From Odiellus spinosus (taxonomy: Eukaryota; Arthropoda; Arachnida; Opiliones; Phalangiidae): DNA of 64,000 nt. The stretch lies in NCBI GenBank assembly GCA_963920705.1, contig OY987226.1, forward strand, positions 4,032,501 through 4,096,500, given 5' to 3'. Of this stretch, positions 48,208 through 59,067 are shown piece by piece (positions within the stretch are counted from its first letter, which is position 1; every line of letters starts with the position of its first letter). The translations under genes were made by a program, and so were the position numbers. The notes below the pieces were generated by a model, which worked only from the letters and a program-made list of their open reading frames with translations, ran no database searches and was not told where the DNA came from.

Positions 48208-48561
48208 ACTACGTTCACACTAGCGTATCCCAAATCGATATTTAAATCGCTAGGAATCGTTTTGAGCGCCATCTGTTAAGATACGGTCACACTAGCAATC
48301 GATTTGAAAAGATTATATCAAACCGATATTAAAATCGCCAGGAATCGTTTTAAGCCTCACGCATTTTATTTATAAATCGATTTATTGTAGCTCCATCTAT
48401 CGTTTATTGAACCCGAATCGGTATGAAACTGGTTCCCGAAGCAGTTTCGAGAAATAGAATCAAATCGATTCGAGAAAAAAAACGGTTTTTCGTTCACACG
48501 ACTCTAACGAAACGTTTTGAAACGGTTTAAATCGATTCCAAGGCCTAGTATGAACGCGGAT
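48208..48561. mobile_element. M4 element
   Basis: Starts AACTACGTTCACACTAGCGT, ends GGCCTAGTATGAACGCGGAT; contains a second AGATACGGTCACACTAGCAA start at 48290, so it may be two copies fused. Confidence 0.75.
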
Positions 48562-48857
48562 ATCATTCTTAGCTTATCCACATTAAACAATTCATGTTAA
48601 TATAACATGATGTTTCTATTTAAGGACGTCATCCAATTAATTGTCGACTTATACCGTTCTTGAAGGACTTGCCCGATTCAACTCCGTGGTCCCATTAACC
48701 GGACTTGAAATATTAATTCTGGGCCCGATGCGTTATATTTACAGTGCGCGCACTATTTTATCATTTCAATTATGACACTTTGAAAGATGGCGCGTAAATA
48801 TCGTCCGTTTTGTACAAGTAAGTTTAGTATTTCAACCAAACCAATGTAAGATCAGTT

Positions 48858-51800
48858 TTACTCCATGCTTATCCTAAGTGGTACGCAAGAGTCTCTCTTT
48901 TGCATGGCTCCGGCGGGTGGTAGTTCGCTTAAGGATAGGTTAGATACGAGGGAAACCTCGCTGGTAACCGACATTGACCTGTCGTAAGAAGGTAATGTGC
49001 TGTCGGATATTTTAACTCCGCTATGGACCAAATTAACTTTCTTGGATGGACAAGAGATGAGCCTTAGGATGGCTTGTACTGGTTGTTGAATTAGTAATGA
49101 ACATAGTAGAGACGTGAGACCACCAAGAACGAACACCCCTGAGAATAAGAACAACTGCGACGAGAAATATTTACATTACAAAACATTACGGGTTAGGAAG
49201 TCGAACATTAATTACTTCTAACAGAAGCCGATGAAACCTTCCTTTGAAGTCTACTACTCCAATGTTTCATAAAGCGATCCTCTCTGTATGGGTAAAATTC
49301 CCAATTTTACGAGATCGGAGGGGTCCTACTTCATACCCCCCTGTCTACGGAAAATTGGAAATTCTCTCTCTCCACAAACGACGACGTTTTTTGGACGAAC
49401 TCCAAGGCTGCTAGAGATATTGGCTCGACGAACTCCCGCTCCGAAAATATCTACCGTTAGGAGGCGTACGAATCGCGCTTTTTGAAACTAACCCATACAG
49501 AGAGGGGTAGACAAGACCAGGGAGTAATAGACTTCAAAGGGTTTCATCGGCTTCTGCTTCTAATTAACTTAAAAATGTAACTAGATTGGTATTAACGCGA
49601 ATGTGACGATGCCAATTAACCTAAACAAAATATACAATAAAGCCGTGTTCGCACTAGAAACTTTGAAACCGATTTGAACTGGTTTGGAAAGATTAAATAA
49701 TACAATTTCGTGAAGATCTTTGATCAAGAAATAGAAGTAATTTCTTGAAGTCGATTTGATCCTTCAAAATGGTATAAAAAAAAGGTTTCAAAGTGTCAAG
49801 TGTGAACGTAGCTTAATTGTAGGATAACTTGATTATTAACAGCAAGGGCTTAAAGTGAACAGGGACCGCATTAGTTTTAAAAATAGTTTAGTTTTGAAAG
49901 TAAAAGCAATCAAACCCTGGTTTTAACTTGAATATTGAGGTTGAAGTACCGAATACCCATGAATTGTGAAGTTTACTTACTGCCAAGTACAATGAAACTT
50001 GTACAAGTTCCCTTCCTTGAGCGAATACCATGTCTTGGTAGAGTGGGTAGATAAGGAAAAAGAAGTAACAGATACGGCTGAGTGGAATCCATCCGCTCCA
50101 CGCGAGAACGGCGTTAATTGTTTCTGAAATCATTTTGAATCTCATTAGCGGACTGATCTCGTAATTAATCATGTATAATTCATTAGGTCAGGGGTCGCCA
50201 AACTTTTTGCAATGGAGATCAACTTCCACCGTTTGACGACCATTAACCGCTTTACTTACTAGCATTGCCGTTACTGCAAACGAATGAGATCCACGCTAAG
50301 CATAGTCCCCAAGCGGGTCTATATAAGCATGAGTATAATGTTGATAGAATAGTGTCAAGCTTTTCCTTTCGATTCCATTCGTAAATTCCAAATACTATGG
50401 ACGTAAGGCAAACGAATGTTACCATCCATCCTATCCATTGGTAGATCTGTTGATTAAAAACGAGTTTTATTGACATTTGGGGAAAATTTTACAATAATTG
50501 GGGATGTTTTTTTTCTATTGACCAATGACAGTAAAGCGTTTAATCAGAAGTAGATGAAACCCTCCTTTGAAGTCTACTCTAATGTTCCATATAGCGCTCC
50601 TCTGTGTATGGGTAAAATTCCCAATTTGACGAGATTGGAGGGGTCCTACTTCATACCCCCTGTCTACGGAAAATTGGAAATTCTCTCTCTCCACAAACGA
50701 CGACGTTTTTTTGACGAACTCCAAGGCTGCTAGAGATATTCGCTCGACGAACTCCCGCTCCGAAAATATCTACCGTTAGGAGGCGTACGAATCGCGCTTT
50801 TTGAAACTAACCCATACAAAGAGGGGTAGACAAGACCCGGGAGTAATAGACTTCAAAGGAGGGTTTCATCGGCTTCTGGTTTAATTCAAAGCAGTAGACA
50901 AGCAGTAGTTAACTTACGACTTTAACGTTGATCTTGGGCAAACGGGTAAAATAGTAACCGGCTAATAATCCAATGAGGAACGTGGACAAGTGGGAAAATG
51001 GTTTTTGTTGAATCAGATTTTCGAAAATGTTTCTAGATCTGTAGATTTTGTAAAGCGATTAATTAGCATTTTAAAATCATTTAGACGTAATTAAGTTACG
51101 AGACTTACGCGAAATCGATTTGCGAAAACAGTACAGTGGGTGGGTAATCGAAATAGGCGGTGATGACGCCCGTGATTATAATCGAGGTGAAGATTAGGAA
51201 GGCCGCGATTGTAAGACTTATACGACGACGTACGTTGCTAAAATGTGTTAAAATGTATTTTAAGTTAATTTTGTAAATAAGGTTTGAAGCAAATATAATT
51301 CGTCAGTTACCTTAAGGTGGCGATGAAAAGAAGGCCAATAATAATCAGTTGCATTTCGCAGCTTAAAAACCATGAATTGTACAGACACTAAAATAATACG
51401 AAATTATTAAATTGCCCAAATAATTAATACTTGCGAAAACTTACTCTCGTGTTTGGATCGAATAGAAAGTTGTTAATAAAAAGGATATTGGTCCACCAGT
51501 ATTTCATACAGTTTTCTTCGTAAGGTAAGGCTACTTCCCTCCATAAAGGACCGCTAGTGGTTAAGGGCAACATGATGGCCATTCCGATGACTAACAAAAG
51601 AATCGGAAGCACTCTGTTTGAAAAGACAAAAATAAACGAATTTTAGCCACATGTTAACTGTATAATTAATTAGAAATTAGGAATTTAATATTTTGTACCG
51701 CGCATTTATAATCGAAAATTATTTTACCTGACAACTTTGGAGACAATCATTTTAACAAAGAACACCAGATTTCCTGTTTCATTTTTCCTAATCTTGGCCA

Positions 51801-54745
51801 TGTGTCCCAGTAAATAAGCTCTGTTGAATACGAAAAATTTATTTCCATTAGCTTTCAACCGTATTATAAATAAGGCAGGGTGACCACATTTCCTAATATT
51901 TCCTATATTATGCCTTTCTTCCTATTTTCTCCTATAATTTTATAATAAATCGAAAACTATTCTGAAGATAATTTTTACCTTCTTAGGAGTGTCAGTGAAA
52001 TTTCATAGAATATAATTATTTATTTATTTTTCTTAGTTCCACTTATGACGAAAATATTTTCTATAACATTTTGAAGGCTTTGCTAAATCCTAAAATTTGC
52101 GTTGCTAAAGTCGTGCAATATTTAATATTTTCCTGTTATTTTACATACATTACTCCTATATTTCGCTAAATAAATCCTATATTTTCCTATATTTCGTTAA
52201 AATTTCCTATATTTTCCTTTATTCCTCTAAAAAATCCTATATTTCCTTTAAAATATTTACAATTTTTTTGTGGTCGTCCTGCTAAGCGGAATATGACAAA
52301 GCTATTCAAATCTGAAACTTAAACTTACGAAGTGAACATCAGGGTTTCGATTCCCAAAGTTCCGTTTAGAATAAATTGCAGCCACCAAGTGTCGGAATAC
52401 TCCTTGGCGTAAATCATTTGACCTATGATATAATATGGTATGATAAGTCTACAAAAACTACTTATAAGTAAATAATGAATATGTTCTACGGATTAATATA
52501 ATTTATCATTCAGGAATATAAAGTTTTTAAAGGGAGAATGAAAGGCCGAAACAACCTATTTTTAATCGATTAAGAATTCTAAAATAATGAGAAAAACAAT
52601 AATGTAACTCACCAAAAATATTTCTTTATTTTATAATCAATTTCCAAAGTTCCGATGCTAAGCCTAAGCTGCCTAGCTCGGTGAACTAGGCCAATCACGA
52701 GCGAGTACGCGTATTTTAAAAATACGCGTACTCGCTCGTGATTGGCGACAGGAACCGCGGGAAATATTAAAAAAATACAGGTCGTGCTAACCTAGTTCAC
52801 CGACTTTGGCAGCCAAGGCTTAGCATCCGCAAGTTTCGGAACTTTGGAAATTGATTATAAAATAAGGAAATATTTTTGGTGAGTTCTCATTATTTTAGCA
52901 TTCTTAATCGATTAAAAATAGGTTGTTTTGGTCATTCATTCTCCCTTTAAACTCTTATAGATTACGATGTATCAACATTATGGATTTTAGGGGAAAGATT
53001 GGATAATGGGGAGGATGAAATACATCATGGAGTTGGGATAAAGATAGAGCCAGACGTTTCTATGACGTCATGATGGAATTATGGAGAAAGGGAGAGCGGG
53101 GGGGGGCATGAAAAGTGAACATGAAACATTAAAAACAGACTTACTTAACATAGATGTGTTCAAGAACAAAAATACACATCCAAGAAGAACCCATCCGAGA
53201 CTAACGGCTCTCATTCCGTGAAGAAACCTTGGTTCCAAACTTGACGAACAAGTGAACAAAGATGGAAAGGACTTAAACAATGAGAATGTACAAAATATCT
53301 TCACTGGTAAAGCTATATAAATAAAAATTCTAGTTTAGTTAAAAATTGTTTTCGGCGAAATATTTTCTTCGAGTCTTACGTCTTTCTGGTTGCTTCAACG
53401 CTTTTCTATCCACGAAACATTTCGTGTAGACGAGGTCGAAAAAGGTACTTAAAAGATTTATAAAGGTGATAGAGACAAAGATGCTCCTGTAAATTTAATT
53501 TTGAGAGTTAATTTCAAGTTTTTGCGTAATCCTAGAAAATAATTTTAATTTACCCGATAACTACTTGCGTGGTTGTCCATTCTACATCTCCCTTGACCTC
53601 GCAAGTTGATACTTCGGTTTCCAGACTGACGTAGTCAGCGACTGAATTTAATTAAGAATGGTATAACATTTAAACTGATAACTAAATTCAGTTATTACAA
53701 GAATATGATTGAAAATTAAAAGGCTGAAGATAAAATGGGCAATTATGGCGTATCCCACTTAAGGGCCTTTCACACCAGCCAATCTTTAGCTCCAACTAGT
53801 TGGTACAACTAATCGGAGCAATTATTTGGTAAAACTCCACCGTTCACACACTTAAAAAAATTTATAAACATTTTCCTCCAATTTTTATGAACAGCCAATC
53901 ATTAAGGGTTAATGTGATGTCATAATTTTCGCCACTTCCTGTCTTTTTTTTGGTACTTTTTTAAATATGTCCACCAACCAGCCCAATCAAAAAGAAAATG
54001 GCTACCGATCTATGCCAGAAGACCGGGATTATTTTTATGACCGGAAACTAATTCCTATCACGTGACGGAGAGGTCTCTGATTGGTCAAACTCTTAAAGTT
54101 GGCGCGACAAGTTGCCATGAAATTGGGTCAGCAACCCAATTTTTTCAGGACAATTTTAATTTTGCCAACTCCAACAATTTTTATTCACACGGAGCAACTA
54201 GTTGGGGCAATTTGAGTTGCCCCAACTAGTTGGAGCTAAAAATTGGCTGGTGTGAAAGGGCCTTTAGTGTAGGAGAAGTTCTTATAAAACCCGAAATAAA
54301 AAATAACCAGAATGTATCCTTACGTTTTTGAACTAGCATCTTCAAGTCTTCCCTTTGACATTTCGAAGGTATACAGATTCCAAATCTGAGAGGAACGTCG
54401 AACATAATTCCCGCTAAGGCTTGAATCTTGGTGATAATCTATGGAAATGGGATGTGATAAATGCCCATGGCGTTCTTGATTTTACTCGAAATATAAATTC
54501 GAAACGTACCGATTCTTGATTGGTAAAGTTATCGAACTCCTTGATGTAATGATGTAACGTGTAGTATTTAGGCTTGGTTGGTAATGGAGGCTTTATTGTC
54601 ACGCTACAGAATTTTCCCGTGAACTTTGTCACGTCTTTTCTGTAATCGTCTTTGACTTCAATGTTGATACATTCGTCGTATGAACCCAATGAAGTAATGG
54701 TGCCCATAAGAAGACCCGGTTGAGGTTTTCCAGAGCTGTCCAACA
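48858..54745 (-). CDS. Gene D: NRF-6-like membrane protein lacking the conserved core His; first exon not in window
   Basis: Fourteen minus-strand exons: 54510-54745, 54324-54438, 53554-53641, 53380-53486, 53145-53312, 52329-52422, 51728-51820, 51445-51613, 51311-51387, 51109-51237, 50918-51038, 50260-50446, 49981-50123, 48858-49154. Phase closes throughout; 674 residues from the MLDSSGK exon to the stop. The first exon (signal peptide) is absent between 54745 and 64000, so it should lie to the right. NRF cysteines are kept (YDECI, FCSV, CIPSKC, STCEV). In the acyltransferase-3 core the motif reads GMRAVSLGWVLLGCVF: the Arg is present but the His of the other three copies is Cys. The next motif, SVDTFF in the paralogs, reads GIETLMF. 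The remaining helices and the blocks SGPLW and YWWTNILFINN are well kept. It therefore looks expressed-type but catalytically altered. Introns carry two M1 copies and one TTAA palindrome. Confidence 0.86.
49222..49556 (+). mobile_element. M1 element in the last intron of gene D
   Basis: Flanked by CTTCTAA on both sides. A short deletion in the right arm removes GGAG (CAAAGGGTTTC). Confidence 0.92.
49641..49814. mobile_element. GTGTTCACACTAG-family short element in the last intron of gene D
   Basis: AGCCGTGTTCGCACTAGAAA and CAAGTGTGAACGTAGCTT ends. Confidence 0.65.
50545..50878 (+). mobile_element. M1 element in a gene D intron
   Basis: Flanked by GTTTAAT on both sides, between exons 50260-50446 and 50918-51038. 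Confidence 0.92.
51885..52260. repeat. Degenerate TCCTATATTTTCC-rich intron sequence, gene D
   Basis: TTTCCTATATT-type words recur roughly a dozen times with irregular spacing, most densely at 51890-51940 and 52140-52250. Confidence 0.5.
52531..52946. mobile_element. Long palindromic element, TTAA type, copy 4 (gene D intron)
   Basis: TTAA at 52527-52530 and 52947-52950. Slightly shorter than the other copies because part of one inner arm is lost near 52690. Confidence 0.92.
53761..54265. mobile_element. Inverted-repeat element in a gene D intron
   Basis: AAGGGCCTTTCACACCAGCC at the left and GGCTGGTGTGAAAGGGCCTT at the right, with inner arms around CCAACTAGTTGG. About 505 bp; seen once in the window. 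Confidence 0.8.
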
Positions 54746-55257
54746 CTGTAAAACGTAGCAAAGAAACCGTTGTAAAATCTAACGCTTTAAAAATATAAAT
54801 TCGTCAAAAAAAGACGGAAGTATTTATTTCTGATAGAGGACAACCTATTTTTGAATTAGTGAGGGTCAAGCAAGGGGTCAAGATAGTTTGCGAAAACAAA
54901 GTGTAAAACTTTAATGCAAGGTCCAATAAAAGCAGAATCAAACACCTATTCATGGATACGTCACAATTTTTGGAATATTGGTTAAATTGAAGAAGTCGCG
55001 CAGATGTAATTAATGTTTAAGAACTGTCAAGGAATCATGTAGCGGGAATTTTACCGAAACCTTCAGTACCCGTCATTGAACGCAGTCGTAGTTACTTTTA
55101 ATTTCAAACTCGAAAATGGCGAATATAAAATAAGTCTTTTTTAATTCAAAGATGTTAAAAAAATGCTACTCAATCTTTTTTTAATTTTAAAATTTCGAAA
55201 ATACCGTTTATAAAATATGTATTTTTACTGTCGCGGTCATTTTGTTCTATGCCATAT

Positions 55258-55597
55258 CAGAAGCCGATGAAACCCTCCTTTGAAGTCTATTATACTCCCG
55301 GGCCTTGTCTACCCCTCTCTGTATGGGTTAGTTTCAAAAAGCGCGATTCGTACGCCTCCTAACGCTAGATATTTTCAGAGCGAGAGTTCGTCGAGCGAAT
55401 ATCTCTAGCAGCCTCGGAGTTCGTCAAAAAAACGTCGTCGTTTGTGGAGAGAGAGAATTTCCAATTTTCCGTAGACAGGGGGGTATGAAGTAGGACCCCT
55501 CCAATCTCGTAAAATTGGGAATTTTACCCATACAGAGAGGAGCGCTATATGGAACATTAGAGTAGTAGACTTCAAAGGAGGGTTTCATCGGCTTCTG
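55258..55597 (-). mobile_element. M1 element upstream of gene D exon 2
   Basis: Flanked by GCCATAT on both sides. Confidence 0.92.
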
Positions 55598-56331
55598 GCC
55601 ATATGTATATATATATTGAATAGTTTTTCAACGATCTTTCCGAAAATGCTACTCAATTTCTATTTAGTTACAACCTCACTTTAATAAATAACCTTGAAGT
55701 AAGGAAATATAATTAACCAAATTATAGAATATACTGTGTAATAGTTAAGATCCCGTGGCGTTTATATCGACTAATCTTTTCCTTATATCCTTCTATAGAT
55801 ACGTGATGGAAATTCAAATTAATTTGGACTATAATCGAGTTTAAATGGTAATCTAATCTTTTTGTACGAATTTCCTCTATACGAAAAATTGAACTATTAG
55901 TTAAATTATTTCGTATTCTACTCGTGTGTCTAGTTAATTAGCAAAACATTAATATAGAAAACATGTTTGTAATTATATATATTTTCCCAGTATGCGGTAG
56001 CGCGTTGAAACACAGATTTGGCCATGTTTAACACTGCCCTTGAACGGAAAAAATCGTCTCGACCTTGTAAAACCATTCGGGTTAATCTAATCCCACGTAG
56101 ATAGATATGAAATCAATTATATTGAATTCTTGTTTGAAGTAATATTCAAAACGTTTTTTTGCTTTTTTAGATTTAAGGTCCATGCCACAGGAATACTTGT
56201 GGAATTATAATTATTATTTTAATTGAAGATAATTTTGCTAAATTATAGTTTGGCAATCACTAATAGTAAATAAAAAATTTCTAGTTTAATATTTATTTGA
56301 TTTAAAATGAGGCTATCAAGGATTTTTCAAT
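55598..56331. other. Stretch without recognised features
   Basis: Probably intron 1 of gene D if its first exon lies beyond 64000; nothing distinctive seen. Confidence 0.35.
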
Positions 56332-56691
56332 TCAGGGTTGCCACAGGTCAGGGAAAAAAGGGAAAAGTCAGGGAATTTGAAAATGAACCAAAAAAGTCGG
56401 GGAATTTTAAGATATTTAAAAAAAAAGTCAGGGAATTTAAAGATCTTTCAAGAAGCCAGAAATTTAAAGATCTTTCAAGAAGCCAGGAAATAACAATCAT
56501 TAGTGTCAGTTGTGTAGATTACAACAAAGATACGCGTGCAAAAAGATTGGCAAACGCGATTATATAAAAAATAAAAGGTTAAAAATTAGGTAGTATTTGC
56601 TGAAACGGTCAGGGAAAATCGTTGGAAAAAGGTCAGGGAAAAAACCTGGAAAAGTCAGGGAATTTGAATCTGAAAAAACTGTGGCAATCTT
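56332..56691. mobile_element. GGTTGCCACAG element with CAGGGAA repeats
   Basis: Starts GTTGCCACAGGTCAGGGAAA and ends AAAACTGTGGCAATC, short inverted tips; interior rich in GTCAGGGAATTT words. A piece of the same element is at about 4870-4945 and 2980-3000. Confidence 0.65.
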
Positions 56692-56998
56692 GTTCATTTT
56701 AAAATACTTATTTTATATTCTCCATTTTGTAATTTTTTAAATTATAAATTTATAATTGAAAATAATGGAAAATAAAATAAATTTCTAATGACGCAATTAG
56801 GAAACCTTGATAACACTTCGAAGAAGTGATTAATTAAGTCTATTACGAGTTAAAAATTGCCGTAGGGACTCGTGTCACGAATTAAGATTGAAGGTAAAGG
56901 TTTAGCGTTTTGTAAAAAAAAATACATGATGGCCCTAAAACTCGTCTCTTGAAAATGATTTACATTTCAATTTTTATTTACAAATCTGTAATCTTAAG

Positions 56999-57181
56999 CT
57001 GTGTTCACACTAGAGGTTTTGAAACCGTTTTCAACCATTGTGAAAAGGTCAAAATTGAAAAAGTTAAGGTCAACTGTATAGGTCATTTGTCAAAGAATGG
57101 AATGTTTGCTTAAAATGTCAATTTTAACAATCGAAACGGTTTGAAAACGATTTTAAAGTTGCTAGTGTGAACGTAGCTTTA
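56999..57181. mobile_element. GTGTTCACACTAG-family short element
   Basis: AGCTGTGTTCACACTAGAGG and GCTAGTGTGAACGTAGCTTT ends, with TTTTGAAACCG / CGGTTTGAAA inner arms. Confidence 0.72.
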
Positions 57182-57830
57182 GATAAGATTTTCCTTGTTC
57201 TAACTAATCATACGATTAAATTTATATTTTTAATGCGACGTACAATTGGATAATTAGATAATTACTTGTATTATGTATATTATATATATATGTTACAGAC
57301 TTAATTGTTTAAGTCAATGAAAATGTCATTAATGTGATACATAAATTAAATTATATATATTAATGACGTATTTTTTATAGGAACGAAGGGTACATAAATA
57401 TTATTGTACAACTAATGATGCAAGAATTGAATTAAATTAATTCTAACTGACTAATTATAATTTCTAGATTCTATCGTGAATATTTTTCTGTCAACTAAAG
57501 ATTCTTTAAAGGGAGGGTTGAAGAGGAAAATTAATTTATTTTATTAAAAATTAGACTCTTTGTATTCTTGTCTCAATTGCGCAGATTAACCTTCGACTAA
57601 TCAAAATATTCCCTTGCACCCTTTGGCTTCGTAAAATATCCGCGACACGCGCTGTCGTAAGCACGATTGTGAGCGTGATATTAATCAAGAATGAGATTTA
57701 GCGCGATTCTAAGAATTTAAAACTGTGATAAGATCAAGAAGCGAAGGCCAAAATGAAACCACTTTTCAAATTTAATAAACGGGCATTGATTTAATTTATT
57801 TTTTCCCACATTTCCTAAGATTGTTAAGAC

Positions 57831-58165
57831 CAGAAGCCGATGAAACCCTCCTTTGAAGTCTATTACTCCCGGGTTTTGTCTACCCCTCTCTGTATGGGTT
57901 AGTTTCAAAAAGCGCGATTCGTACGCCTCCTAACGGTAGATATTTTCGGAGCGGGAGTTCGTCGAGCGAATATCTCTAGCAGCCTTGGAGTTCGTCAAAA
58001 AAAACGTCGTCGTTTGTGGAGAGAGAATTTCCAATTTCCGTAGACAGGGGGTATGAAGTAGGACCCCTCCGATCTCGTAAAATTGGGAATTTTACCCATA
58101 CAGAGAGGAGCGCTGTATGGAACATTAGAGTAGTAGACTTCAAAGGAGGGTTTCATTTACTTCTG
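57831..58165 (-). mobile_element. M1 element with perfect 7-bp duplication
   Basis: Flanked by TTAAGAC on both sides. Confidence 0.92.
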
Positions 58166-58784
58166 TTAAGACTCTTATTACAAATGTCAAGATAATAATC
58201 ATAATCTGCTTCTGTTTATACGTCTTTCAAATCGAGCCCAACTCTATTTATTTTGTTAAGCGTTGATTGGATAGTTTAATCTACTTTTGAAGAGTAATAA
58301 CTGAGCTTTTCGGCTTTTTATTGGTTCGAACTTCGATAGCAGTTTCGTTGAAACGGATTTTGTTATCTGATTTCGTGTGAAGAATAATTTGTTTAAAAAA
58401 ATGTAAGGATTAAATAACTTCATCATTTACGATTGGTTCTACGTTTTAGATTATCTCGTCAAGGTTTAACGCGGCGCGCGATTGGCTGAAAAACTAGTAT
58501 GACGTAGAAACTCCTGTAAACCCCATACTTAACTATTGAGTCGAGTATTTCAAAGCGTATACGACCTTCCAATACCTTTTTATAATAAAATTAAATAATT
58601 AAAAAAAAAAATCGTAAAATGACTACCTTCTCTATAATGTCAACTGTACAAGGACAAGTCACCAAAAATATATTTTCAACTTCAAAGGATAATGTTAAGA
58701 AATATCATTTTGATTAACTGAAATGAATCCCATACTTCTTGTATCATAATGCTCCACGAGGTTTAAAATTGTGTTACTTTCGAG

Positions 58785-59045
58785 TGGCAAGGCAGCTAGG
58801 ATTTTATTAATCGAAATTAATGAACGAAATCTCTACTTTTTAACGGTACAATCAGTTTTGGTCTCAAGATTCTAGTAAAAAAATTGGGGTCATTTTTGGA
58901 CTTTTGCTAAATTTGTATCTAGTGGCGAGGCATCCTTTTGGCGACGCATAATTTTATTATTCGAAATTAAAGAACGGAATGTCCACTTTCTTACGGTGTA
59001 ATCAGTTTTGGTCTAGGAGATTCTAGTAAAAGGTTACGGCTATTT
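58785..59045. repeat. Two-copy direct repeat next to the 26-bp satellite
   Basis: A block of about 120 bp including CGAAATTAATGAACGAAAT and TCAGTTTTGGTCTCAAGATT is repeated about 140 bp later with about 20% change. It ends about 20 bp before the satellite. Confidence 0.75.
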
Positions 59046-59067
59046 AAAGATAGAGGTCACAAGGAAA

